Source: a virus
DNA length: 21,061 bases
Direction: 5' to 3' (one strand)
Virus record (IMG/VR): IMGVR_UViG_3300009481_000136
Coordinates: 1 to 21,061 of that record
How positions within the stretch are numbered: position 1 is the stretch's first letter; every line of letters starts with the position of its first letter. The notes under the pieces are model-generated. The model was not told the DNA's origin, made no database searches, and saw only the letters and a program-made list of their open reading frames with translations. Of the stretch, positions 13,170 to 21,061 are shown one piece after another. A program made the position numbers and the translations under genes.

Positions 13170-13398
13170 CAGAATGACAAGTATGTTCAACCCGGACAGC
13201 GTATTTTACAAAGAGGACGGAAGTTTGATTCCGTTGAACGATGCCCGTCGTATTATCTTACGACAGGCCACCGAAGCTGACATGGACGACATGGAAGGTG
13301 GAGAGTTCGCACGTAACAAACTAAAGCGACTAGGTTACAAGATGAAGGACATCCGTAACCAAACCCGCCCTGCAGCAAGCAGCGCAGAAAAAGACTAA
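13156..13398 (+). CDS. hypothetical protein between terminase subunits, 80 aa
   Basis: 80 residues, charged, with DGSLIPLNDARRIILRQATEADMDDM-like content (about 22-46) and a basic helix near 50-68. GAGGT lies 8 bases before the first ATG (13156); ATG 13162 is an alternative. It is sandwiched between the terminase subunit genes, overlapping the small subunit by 14 bases and ending 4 bases before the large subunit. No family recognised. Confidence 0.7.
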   Translation: MGMFDRMTSMFNPDSVFYKEDGSLIPLNDARRIILRQATEADMDDMEGGEFARNKLKRLGYKMKDIRNQTRPAASSAEKD

Positions 13399-13402
13399 GC
13401 GT

Positions 13403-15055
13403 ATGGCTCAAGTCGCTACGAAGCGCACCTATCAGTTGTCTACAGCCGAACGTGCGCGAAGAGCAGCCCAGAAACGTTTACGTGACGCAAAGAAGAAAGC
13501 ACAACAAGCCACAAAAAAGGCTGAGACAAAACGAAAGAAAGCTCGTGATCTTGAAAGCACTATTGGAAGAGTTGAGAAAGCTATCAAGGGAGCAGACACA
13601 GCAGTCATCGACATGGGAGATATCTCCGTTTTACCCTCGTCCGTTTCCGATCTTGTGGGGGATTCCGAAGTTGTATTCCAAGCTAATCCCGGACCTCAAG
13701 AGGAGTTTCTTTCGGCGGGTGAAAGAGACGTTCTTTACGGTGGAGCGGCTGGTGGCGGTAAATCGTTTGCTTTACTTGCTGATCCCCTACGGTATTGCCA
13801 TAATGCCAATCATAGGGGTCTTCTTCTCCGGCGTACCCTCGACGAACTAACAGAACTGATAGACAAGTCACGCCAGCTTTACACAAAGGCGTTTCCCGGA
13901 GCAAAGTTCCGTGAATCAAAATCAACGTGGCACTTCCCATCAGGAGCCACGATATGGTTTACCTACCTAGACAGAGACAAGGACGTTACCCGATTTCAGG
14001 GACAGGCATTTAACTGGATAGGCATCGATGAGATTACCCAGTACCCCACACCGTATGTGTGGGACTATTTGCGTTCTAGGCTTCGTGCCACCGATCCTGA
14101 ACTTCAAGAACATTTGTACATGCGATGCACAGCCAACCCCGGAGGTGTAGGTGGCTGGTGGGTCAAGAAGACATACATTGACGGTACTCCCGAAAACAAA
14201 GCATTCCCTGCTTTTGACATAGACACACGTAAAACGTTTGTTTGGCCTAGCGGTCACGAAAAGGCAGGTCAGCCGCTCTTCTTCCGAAAGTTTGTTCCAG
14301 CGCGGTTGACAGATAATCCCCACCTCATGGCTGACGGTCAATACGAGGCTATGTTGCGTTCGCTCCCAGATGTCGAACGGAAGAGACTTCTCGAAGGGGA
14401 TTGGGATGTGGCAGAGGGAGCGGCCTTTCCTGAGTTTTCACGGACCAAGCACGTAGTCGAACCGTTTGAGTTGCCGACCAACTGGCCTCGCATACGAGCA
14501 GCCGACTACGGATACTCTGCACCATCCTGTGTTCTCTGGGGTGCAATTGACTGGGACAATAATATTTGGGTATACAGAGAATTATATGCAAAACACTTGA
14601 CAGCAGAGCAATTAGCTGATAGAATACTAGAAGCGGAACAAATTGACCCGTTACCTCATTACACCGTACTCGATTCTTCCTGCTGGAATAAGACAGGCTT
14701 TGGCCCGTCTATTGCGGAAGTTATGATGAGACAGGGAGTACGTTGGACCCCTTCTGATCGTAATCGTATTCAGGGCAAGATGGAGATACATCGTCGTCTG
14801 GCAGATGATCCATACACAAAGGAACCACGAGTCCGTTTCTTTTCGACTTGCCAGAACATCGTGAAACAAGTGGCTGGTATACCTCTTTCCAAAACAAATA
14901 GCGAAGACGTAGATACCAAAGCTGAAGATCACGCATACGACGCTTTACGATACATGATGATGACACGAATGAGCGGGTACGCTTCAATACACAAACAACT
15001 AGGCGCAATCAAGAACCACGTCCACAAAGTTCAAGACGAAGTATTTGGATACTAA
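13403..15055 (+). CDS. terminase large subunit
   Basis: 550 residues. The ATPase half has Walker A GGAAGGGKS (113-121), Walker B WIGIDE (205-210) and the coupling motif CTANPGG (242-248). The nuclease half has Asp368 (AADYGY), Asp424 (VLDSS) and Asp513 (EDHAYDAL), the RNase H-like metal site. It packages and cuts viral DNA at the portal. Residues 1-95 form an unusual extension: a strongly basic, probably coiled-coil helix (about 14-60, rich in Lys, Arg, Ala) before the usual start of the ATPase. No clear Shine-Dalgarno precedes ATG 13403, and the frame ends directly at the next gene's ATG (TAAATG). Confidence 0.96.
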   Translation: MAQVATKRTYQLSTAERARRAAQKRLRDAKKKAQQATKKAETKRKKARDLESTIGRVEKAIKGADTAVIDMGDISVLPSSVSDLVGDSEVVFQANPGPQEEFLSAGERDVLYGGAAGGGKSFALLADPLRYCHNANHRGLLLRRTLDELTELIDKSRQLYTKAFPGAKFRESKSTWHFPSGATIWFTYLDRDKDVTRFQGQAFNWIGIDEITQYPTPYVWDYLRSRLRATDPELQEHLYMRCTANPGGVGGWWVKKTYIDGTPENKAFPAFDIDTRKTFVWPSGHEKAGQPLFFRKFVPARLTDNPHLMADGQYEAMLRSLPDVERKRLLEGDWDVAEGAAFPEFSRTKHVVEPFELPTNWPRIRAADYGYSAPSCVLWGAIDWDNNIWVYRELYAKHLTAEQLADRILEAEQIDPLPHYTVLDSSCWNKTGFGPSIAEVMMRQGVRWTPSDRNRIQGKMEIHRRLADDPYTKEPRVRFFSTCQNIVKQVAGIPLSKTNSEDVDTKAEDHAYDALRYMMMTRMSGYASIHKQLGAIKNHVHKVQDEVFGY

Positions 15056-16807
15056 ATGGCTGAGAAAAAAGACCCAAACCAGATCACCCTTCGTGAAGCA
15101 GCCGATGCTTACAACGCTCGTGGTGCAGGTAAAATTGCACGATTTGGTGCAAAGGGGACTTTAAAGCAGTACGGAGATATACCTCTCGTACAGGCGTTTA
15201 CTCCAGATGAAAATGGTGTTCGTCTTATCGATACTATACTTGACAGTATGACAAGTCAAGGTGCAGCCAACTCTCTTCAGGATGATCTTCGTCTAATTTC
15301 AAAAGATGTAAACCGTAAAATATTTAACGCAGACCCTAACTCTCCGGCTTTAAATCTTCTTCCCGGCTTAGAAGCAGATGATCCTCAAACATTCAACATC
15401 TTTGGTGAGCGAGTATCAGCACCTAAACAAACTGAAATTGCAATTATAGCCCAAAACAAAAAGGGTTGGGGCGAGTTTATGCAGCAGTTAGATACTATTC
15501 GTCAAGGGGGCGGTGACGATGCTGTAATCGCTGATGCAATATATGTAAATTTACAAACTGGCTATCGTGCTGGAGCAGTTGCTGGTTTAACAGGCGCAGA
15601 ATATAAAGTAGATCGTGGCACAGTAGAAATTACACCGCAAACAAAAGCTACCCCTGAACTTGAAAAACGAACTGGCGCACAAAAAGTTGGGGGTAAGCGC
15701 GGCAAAGCTATCCCACAAGACGTACCGTTAAACGAACAGGCACATGCCCGTCTTCAACAACGTTTAGCTGCAAATCAAGAGGATGCAGGGATACGTGCTT
15801 TTATAGAAAGTAAAATTAAAGCTGGTAAAGCTGCCCCCATATTTGTAATTAAGGGAAAGGGCAAGAACTATCGTCAGGTAGATACGACAGATATGTCAAG
15901 AGTTCTTTCTCGTATTAAAACTTCTACGCCTATCATCAAAGATAATATTACAAACAAAGAATTTAACACCCTTTTACCTGATGATCCCGCATATTCAGGA
16001 AAAGATAAGAAGGGTAAGTTTGGTTCTGCTCTTCTTCGTAACGTATTTGCAAATGTTGCAGCTTTTGAAGTAGAAATATCTGATAAGATGTTAGACTTTT
16101 TACAAGGGCGTAGTTTAACTTCTGGTGCGGAAACTAGGTCAAAAACAGCTAAATCAGGTTACTTAGTTCGTCCTCGTGGAACATTCTATCCGGGGGAACG
16201 TGATGCTGCACAGTCAGTCGGCAACTGGTTTGATCAAGTCGAAGGGGTAGATGTAACTAAACGATTCAATCCAGAAACACAAACTGTTCGTGCAGCACAA
16301 TATAGTATTCCCGGAATGTTTGATCAGCCTGTATCACAAGCACCCATGCCAGCACCTGCTGCTCCTGTCGAATCTGCTGCTCCATCCAGCTATGCAGATT
16401 TTACTCAAGAAGACAGGGATGCACTCGCTAAAGCAGGTTTTAAGATAGATTTTTCTAAAATTGATAAAGGAAAAGCAGGTATAGCAGCGTTAATTACAAC
16501 AGGTATTGCGTCGGCTGAAGACGCTGTTGCTGCTACAAAAGAATTTCTAGGTGAATCTGGACGAGACTTAGCAATAGAAGGCGCACTTTTGGCAGCTAAA
16601 GCTCCAACTGCACTTGCTAGTGCTGCTACATTTGCTCTTGATCCTGACTTGGGAGTTGGTATCTCACCATCTACCTTGCGACCTGAAGATAGAATGGAAG
16701 CAATAGCTATGAAAGATTCGGCTATGAGATTAAAGCCTGAAGCAAGACAGGATTTTATTCCTGCACCTGAAGTTGAAGAAGACAACTTCCTAACAATGCA
16801 ACCATAA
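15056..16807 (+). CDS. divergent tyrosine recombinase-like protein with C-terminal extension
   Basis: 583 residues. Residues 10-95 look like a core-binding domain (ITLREAADAYNARG, helical). From about 120 the order matches tyrosine recombinases: PKQTEIAII, then ADAIYVNLQTGYRAGAVAGL with Arg171 as box I Arg; KRGKAIPQDVPL (214-225); PIFVI (261-265); SALLRNVFANVAAF with Arg328 as box II Arg; FLQGRS (348-353) where LGHS is expected; and Tyr369 (SGYLV) as nucleophile candidate. The box II His is Ala325 and the box III His is Arg352, so catalysis may be altered or lost. A Pro/Ala-rich linker (about 425-445) leads to a helical, Ala-rich C-terminal part (470-583). Lying between terminase and portal is unexpected for an integrase. 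Confidence 0.65.
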   Translation: MAEKKDPNQITLREAADAYNARGAGKIARFGAKGTLKQYGDIPLVQAFTPDENGVRLIDTILDSMTSQGAANSLQDDLRLISKDVNRKIFNADPNSPALNLLPGLEADDPQTFNIFGERVSAPKQTEIAIIAQNKKGWGEFMQQLDTIRQGGGDDAVIADAIYVNLQTGYRAGAVAGLTGAEYKVDRGTVEITPQTKATPELEKRTGAQKVGGKRGKAIPQDVPLNEQAHARLQQRLAANQEDAGIRAFIESKIKAGKAAPIFVIKGKGKNYRQVDTTDMSRVLSRIKTSTPIIKDNITNKEFNTLLPDDPAYSGKDKKGKFGSALLRNVFANVAAFEVEISDKMLDFLQGRSLTSGAETRSKTAKSGYLVRPRGTFYPGERDAAQSVGNWFDQVEGVDVTKRFNPETQTVRAAQYSIPGMFDQPVSQAPMPAPAAPVESAAPSSYADFTQEDRDALAKAGFKIDFSKIDKGKAGIAALITTGIASAEDAVAATKEFLGESGRDLAIEGALLAAKAPTALASAATFALDPDLGVGISPSTLRPEDRMEAIAMKDSAMRLKPEARQDFIPAPEVEEDNFLTMQP

Positions 16808-16825
16808 CATAGGGGAGAGAAACCT

Positions 16826-17044
16826 ATGCCAGATTATAATAAAGGTGCCGCTTACATAATGAACTCCGACAAGGAGTCTGTTGATGATCAAGCAGGTGTA
16901 AATCAACTATATCGTGAAGGTCTTGAGTTCCCAACTCGTGTAAAGACAGGACCAATCACAGAAGATATGCCAAAGAAACAAACCAAGCCTACAGTAGAAG
17001 CCTCATTTAATAAGATGGCAGAAGATCGTAACTACTTCAGCTAG
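16826..17044 (+). CDS. hypothetical protein, 72 aa
   Basis: A 72-residue polar protein without a hydrophobic core (MPDYNKGAAYIMNSDKES at the start, ending KMAEDRNYFS), probably extended or disordered. GGGGAGAG lies about 6 bases before ATG 16826. It stands 10 bases before the portal gene, so it is a head-operon member, perhaps a minor virion or assembly factor. No family recognised. Confidence 0.7.
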   Translation: MPDYNKGAAYIMNSDKESVDDQAGVNQLYREGLEFPTRVKTGPITEDMPKKQTKPTVEASFNKMAEDRNYFS

Positions 17045-17054
17045 GGGTAAATAG

Positions 17055-19178
17055 ATGGCTGACAATTTCCTAGAACCGGATGATGATACATCAATCCCCA
17101 TAAACTCTCCGCGTGAGCAAATGCCGGGGTTGGCGGGACACATCCATTCTAAATTTGAGGACTCTGAAAACGGACGGTTCTCGTATGAACAGCGTTGGAT
17201 TCAGGCGTATAAAAACTTTAGGGGAATCTACGATTCAACTACACAATACCGTGACTCCGAAAAGTCAAAGGTATTTATCAAGATTACCAAAACTAAAGTG
17301 CTTGCAGCATACGGACAAATTGTTGACATCTTATTTGCAAACAAGAAGTTTCCTTTAGTTGTTGAGTCTACTCCAATGCCGGAAGGTATTGAGGAGTTTG
17401 CTCACATGAAGACCCCAGTAGATGATCTTCAACCAGAACAAGCTGACCCCTACGGGTTTGAAGGTGATGGTCGGGAGATACCGCCGGGGGGTCTTGCTGC
17501 ATCTGAACCTGCACACAGTCTGGGTTCATACGGTAAAGACTTTGGTGACGCTATTCTTCCGGGACGAGCCAAAGCAGGTGAACCCCAGTTTGAGCCAGCT
17601 AAAGAAATGGCTCGTAAAATGGAGAAGTGCATCCACGATCAGCTTCTTGATACAGGAGCAGTAAACGTGATGCGTAAAGCTATCTTTGAAGCTGCTCTTT
17701 TAGGCACGGGCATAATCAAGGGACCGTTTAACTTTTACAAACGAGTCCACAATTGGAAAAACGACGAACAAGAAGGTCGGGTATACGATCCCTACGAAAA
17801 GACTGTCCCTCGCATTGAACACGTTTCTATCTGGGACTTTCATCCTGATCCTGCCGCGACTAACCTTGAGGACTGTGAGTACGTAATACAACGTCACCGT
17901 ATGAACCGTCAACAACTACGTAGTTTGATTATGCGTCCTCACTTTTACGCAGAGGCAATCGAAGAGTGTCTTGGTAAAGGGCCAAACTATGCGGATAAAT
18001 ACTACGAAGATACCATTCGTGAAGATGAAACCGAAGCCTACTACCAAGAGAACCGTTTTGAGGTTCTTGAATATTGGGGCATTATTGATGCTAAGTTTGC
18101 CAAAGAAGTTGGCATGGAAGGAACCGAAGAACTATCAGAGTTCGACCAGATGCAAGTCAATGTCTGGGTGTGTGGTACAAGTATTCTTCGCTGTGTCGTA
18201 AATCCGTTTACTCCGGCACGTATCCCGTTTCAGGCATTTCCATTTGAGATCAACCCCTACCAAATCTGGGGCGTTGGTGTAGCAGAGAACATGGAAGATG
18301 CTCAGATGTTGATGAACGGTCACGTCCGTATGGCAATCGACAACTTAGCCCTAGCTGGTAACCTTGTATTTGATGTGGATGAGGCCAGCTTGGTTCCCGG
18401 ACAGAACATGGACATTTTTCCCGGAAAGATATTCCGTCGTCAGTCAGGTGTAACCGGAACAGCTATCAACGGACTCAAGTTTCCCAACACTGCTGGTGAA
18501 AACATCCAAATGTACCAAATCAGTAGGCAGCTTGCAGATGAGGAGACGGGTATACCGTCCATAATGCACGGTCAGACGGGCGTAACAGGCACCGGACGTA
18601 CTGCAGCCGGACTGTCGATGTTGATGGGGTCTGCTGGGCTTTCTATGAAGACTGTAATCAAGAATATTGACGATCACCTGTTAAAACCACTTGGTGAGGC
18701 ATACTTTCAATGGAATATGCAATTCAACGACCGTGTGGAAGATGTAACAGGTGATCTAGAGATTAAACCACGCGGTGTAGCAGCCGTGATGCAAAAGGAA
18801 GTACGCACCCAGCGTCTTACCTCTTTGTTACAAACCGTAGCCAACCCCATGCTGGCTCCATTCATCAAAATACCTAACCTGATGCGTGAACTAGCTATCT
18901 CACAGGATATTGATCCTGACAGTTTAGTTAATGATGCTAATGAAGCGCAAGTTTACGCTCAGATGTTACAAGGAATGATGCAAAATGCTCAACAACAAGC
19001 AAGCCAAGAATCTGGCCCCCCTAATCAACAACAAGGAATGGGAGAGGTTGGAGGAGTACCTAGCGGAACTCAAGGACTGGACGATTCGGGCAGTGGTAAC
19101 GGCACAATCGGAGTCGGAACTGCGCCAACTGCAGGGGAAGCTGGCTTTACTGGAAACACTCCTGCAATTGAAAACTAA
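17055..19178 (+). CDS. portal (head-tail connector) protein
   Basis: 707 residues. It has the pattern of podovirus portals: an N-terminal helical region (QRWIQAYKNFRGIYD), KVLAAYGQIVDILFANKKF near 80-100, a stem/wing region with VSIWDFHPDPAATNLEDC near 255-275, and GQTGVTGTGRTAAGLSML near 505-520, after which long helices follow. It forms the ring through which DNA is packaged and ejected. AGGGGT lies 6 bases before ATG 17055. Residues from about 640 to 707 are low-complexity, rich in Gln, Gly, Ser and Thr; this part overlaps another gene in the +1 phase. Confidence 0.93.
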   Translation: MADNFLEPDDDTSIPINSPREQMPGLAGHIHSKFEDSENGRFSYEQRWIQAYKNFRGIYDSTTQYRDSEKSKVFIKITKTKVLAAYGQIVDILFANKKFPLVVESTPMPEGIEEFAHMKTPVDDLQPEQADPYGFEGDGREIPPGGLAASEPAHSLGSYGKDFGDAILPGRAKAGEPQFEPAKEMARKMEKCIHDQLLDTGAVNVMRKAIFEAALLGTGIIKGPFNFYKRVHNWKNDEQEGRVYDPYEKTVPRIEHVSIWDFHPDPAATNLEDCEYVIQRHRMNRQQLRSLIMRPHFYAEAIEECLGKGPNYADKYYEDTIREDETEAYYQENRFEVLEYWGIIDAKFAKEVGMEGTEELSEFDQMQVNVWVCGTSILRCVVNPFTPARIPFQAFPFEINPYQIWGVGVAENMEDAQMLMNGHVRMAIDNLALAGNLVFDVDEASLVPGQNMDIFPGKIFRRQSGVTGTAINGLKFPNTAGENIQMYQISRQLADEETGIPSIMHGQTGVTGTGRTAAGLSMLMGSAGLSMKTVIKNIDDHLLKPLGEAYFQWNMQFNDRVEDVTGDLEIKPRGVAAVMQKEVRTQRLTSLLQTVANPMLAPFIKIPNLMRELAISQDIDPDSLVNDANEAQVYAQMLQGMMQNAQQQASQESGPPNQQQGMGEVGGVPSGTQGLDDSGSGNGTIGVGTAPTAGEAGFTGNTPAIEN

Positions 19179-19209
19179 TTATGTCGAGGTTATAAAAAAT
19201 GGCAACTAA
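18985..19209 (+). CDS. helical protein overprinted on the portal tail, 74 aa
   Basis: 74 residues read in a different phase from the portal and overlapping its last 194 bases. The sequence looks like a genuine helical, coiled-coil-like protein: KQAKNLAPLINNKEWERLEE, then a leucine/glutamate-rich second helix (SESELRQLQGKLALLETLLQ). I recall short proteins of this pattern directly after portal genes in other phages. AAGGA lies 10 bases before ATG 18985, and its stop lies inside the start of the next gene (19199). By contrast the portal frame here is low-complexity, suggesting the portal tail is constrained by this gene. Confidence 0.68.
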   Translation: MLNNKQAKNLAPLINNKEWERLEEYLAELKDWTIRAVVTAQSESELRQLQGKLALLETLLQLKTNYVEVIKNGN

Positions 19210-21061
19210 CCCAACCATAACATTACCAAGAATTAACATGGGGGGCAATATGCCGTTACCGGGGAACGCTGTGCCGTTACCTTCACCCCCGAATCCACTG
19301 CTTCCCGCTGGACCGGGGACCACGACTCCTCGCACTCCATTTTTTAATCCTACTTCAATAAGCAAAAACCAGTACATGTCAGGGGGAGTAGACTTTTACT
19401 CTCAAGCATTAGATACAACAGGAGTCGGTGTAGTAAGAACTCCCGGATTAGAGGATGACGACGACGATAGGGATGAATCTAATTTATCAGGACAGGATGG
19501 TCAAGGGGACCAACCCCCCTCTGTATTAGAGTCCACTTTAGGAGAGGGTTTAACAAATCAGTTTGCAGTAACAAACTATGGCGTAGACGATATTAATTTT
19601 GGTCCAGACAGCAATAATACATACAATTTTACAAATGTACCCGGAATGACTATGGATACAGCTACTGGAAGGGTAGCTAGGGATTTAAATAGCAATTGGT
19701 CTGATTCACTTTTTGACTATGCTGAAAATACTTTATTTGAAGGGGCAAAGGCTGGATTCCAAGCAACAAGAAGTCAAGTAATGGGTATTGGTGAGGACGG
19801 TAAACCAGCAAAAGACCGTTCATTTATAGACAAAGTTAGTGACTTATTAGGTAGTCAAGCTGGTGTGCGACCATTCGGCACCACACCCTCTTCAGTCAGT
19901 CCCGGTGGTGCAGTTGGTATGGTGGTTGGACCTGTGATTGGTGGACTCGCAACTGCCTTTGGGGGTATGAATCTGGCTAATCAGGCACGTAACGCTGCTG
20001 CCTATAAAGCAACAGGTGGTACAGGTGGTGCAATAATGGAAGTGGGTGGTCAGATGGTCAGCCGTATGCCGGGAGCGTCCACCTTCCCCGGAGAGTTTGG
20101 GGGTAAAGTAGATAGCTTTTTAGGGGGATTAACAGACCCGATTTCGGGGGTGGCTCTCAACAGAAATTATTTGGGCGGTATGCACTTCGTATATTCGGGT
20201 ACTATGAGGGGACTTAATAACTTCCAGATGGCGGCAAGAGAAGCAGCCAGTTATGGATTCGTTCCGGGTACGTTGATAGAAACATACGATCCTGCCTCGA
20301 AAAGATATGTAAAAGCTAGTGCTATAAATAAAAACCAATACATGACTAGTAATGATATGCAAAATAACGTGGGTGGTACTTACAACCCTGAAACCGGAAC
20401 GTTTGTAGACCTGAACGGAAACTCATCTGCAATGGGTACGAAGAAAGCAGCACAAGCGTATGTTAAAGGAATAAACAACGTATTCGGTAAAAATGTTTTA
20501 AGTTGGTCAGACGTTTCAAGAGGTCGTGCTGCAGCTAGAGCGAGAGGAATTGATTTTGTTGATTACATGGAAGAACTAGCCGTATCAAGAGGTGGTAACG
20601 CAGCACGAGCAAAAGCAATCATGGGAGATATAAACCAAGTAACTGGGGGTGTTCGACAAAGAGACTTCAGCGATGATGGCGGCGGTGCCTTACAGGATGT
20701 TACTAAAGAAGGAAGAGCAGCAGGGTTTACTGAGTATGGTAAATTTGGGTACGAAGATGACGACGGTGGCAGCGGCGATATGGGTCAGGGTGACGGTCAA
20801 AGTGACAACCCCGGTGGTGGCGGTATGTCAGATAGAGGTGGTTTTGAAGGTTTTGAAGGTGATGCTATGGGCGGCACAATTACGTCTGGTCGCCCTCAAA
20901 ACAGAATGCAAGAAGGTGGTGTTGCAATGGAACAACCTGCTGGCTTTGTTGAGCGTCCCCCGTCACAAGTCTCAGACGGTCAGACTGTAGCAGATGACGT
21001 ACCCGCAACTGTTGGAGAGGGTAGTTTTGTAATCAACGCCCCTGCCGTAGAGTTTGCAGGA
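19199..21061 (+). CDS. large Gly-rich virion-type protein (3' end cut by window edge)
   Basis: The frame is open for 621 codons with no stop and runs off the right edge. It begins MATNPTITLPRINMGG, followed by a Pro-rich segment (about 15-50), an acidic run of five Asp near 90, and a hydrophobic glycine-rich stretch (SPGGAVGMVVGPVIGGLATAF, one or two possible membrane helices near 235-260). Then comes a helical region, a Gly/Asp-rich linker (about 515-560) and VGEGSFVINAPAVEFAG at the edge. The start overlaps the stop of the overprinted gene by 11 bases. Its place directly after the portal suggests a structural, scaffold or ejection role; no family was recognised. Confidence 0.85.
   Translation, partial: MATNPTITLPRINMGGNMPLPGNAVPLPSPPNPLLPAGPGTTTPRTPFFNPTSISKNQYMSGGVDFYSQALDTTGVGVVRTPGLEDDDDDRDESNLSGQDGQGDQPPSVLESTLGEGLTNQFAVTNYGVDDINFGPDSNNTYNFTNVPGMTMDTATGRVARDLNSNWSDSLFDYAENTLFEGAKAGFQATRSQVMGIGEDGKPAKDRSFIDKVSDLLGSQAGVRPFGTTPSSVSPGGAVGMVVGPVIGGLATAFGGMNLANQARNAAAYKATGGTGGAIMEVGGQMVSRMPGASTFPGEFGGKVDSFLGGLTDPISGVALNRNYLGGMHFVYSGTMRGLNNFQMAAREAASYGFVPGTLIETYDPASKRYVKASAINKNQYMTSNDMQNNVGGTYNPETGTFVDLNGNSSAMGTKKAAQAYVKGINNVFGKNVLSWSDVSRGRAAARARGIDFVDYMEELAVSRGGNAARAKAIMGDINQVTGGVRQRDFSDDGGGALQDVTKEGRAAGFTEYGKFGYEDDDGGSGDMGQGDGQSDNPGGGGMSDRGGFEGFEGDAMGGTITSGRPQNRMQEGGVAMEQPAGFVERPPSQVSDGQTVADDVPATVGEGSFVINAPAVEFAG

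Noticed and set aside
20649-20990. Plus-strand ORF of 113 residues near the right edge
   Set aside because: It is an out-of-phase shadow of the long open frame from 19199, produced by Gly/Asp-rich repeats.

Overview
The window reads as part of a tailed-phage genome, most likely a marine podovirus of an alphaproteobacterium. Genes are dense, often overlap by 1-8 bases (ATGA, TAATG or TGATG junctions), and lie in two opposed blocks: replication genes on the minus strand (1-6916) and accessory plus packaging/head genes on the plus strand (7024 to the right edge). The family A DNA polymerase carries a DnaJ-like CxxCxGxG zinc module. From memory, that is a hallmark of the SAR116 phage HMO-2011 group; this placement is an inference and was not checked by search.

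Minus-strand replication block, read right to left: a Toprim primase, a DnaB/gp4-type helicase, an HNH endonuclease, a separate 3'-5' exonuclease ORF, the polymerase ORF (so the polymerase is split into two genes), an acidic-tailed protein that may bind single-stranded DNA, a PD-(D/E)XK exonuclease of Cas4/RecB type with four possible iron-sulfur cysteines, a hypothetical protein, and a T7 endonuclease I-like junction resolvase cut by the left edge. Together these cover fork priming and unwinding, synthesis, recombination and junction resolution.

A divergent spacer (6917-7023) separates this block from plus-strand accessory cassettes (7024-11904). These hold many short genes: a ribbon-helix-helix-like protein, a membrane protein, a zinc-ribbon protein, a small conserved hypothetical, a 204-residue protein with a faint glycosylase-like motif, a DUF932 protein, a winged-helix-like protein and others. 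Four cassettes end in hairpins, three of which are followed by T-tracts and have 12-base loops. Two of those terminators are followed at once by a TTGAC-type -35 box, so the cassettes look like independently transcribed units. Composition here is richer in CCGG and in G than in the flanks.

Between 11905 and 12586 there is little coding potential but a cluster of inverted repeats, then a good sigma70-type promoter (TTGACT-17-TATACT) followed by a hairpin at the predicted 5' end of the transcript. This promoter leads into the late block: a small Cys-containing protein, terminase small subunit, a hypothetical protein, terminase large subunit, an unexpected divergent tyrosine-recombinase-like protein, a short hypothetical protein, the portal protein, a gene overprinted on the portal tail, and a large Gly-rich protein that runs off the right edge.

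The most unusual items are the recombinase-like protein between terminase and portal (catalytic Arg and Tyr candidates present, both His positions replaced, with a long C-terminal extension), the split polymerase with its zinc insertion next to an HNH gene, the gene overprinted on the portal tail, and the palindrome cluster upstream of the terminase genes.
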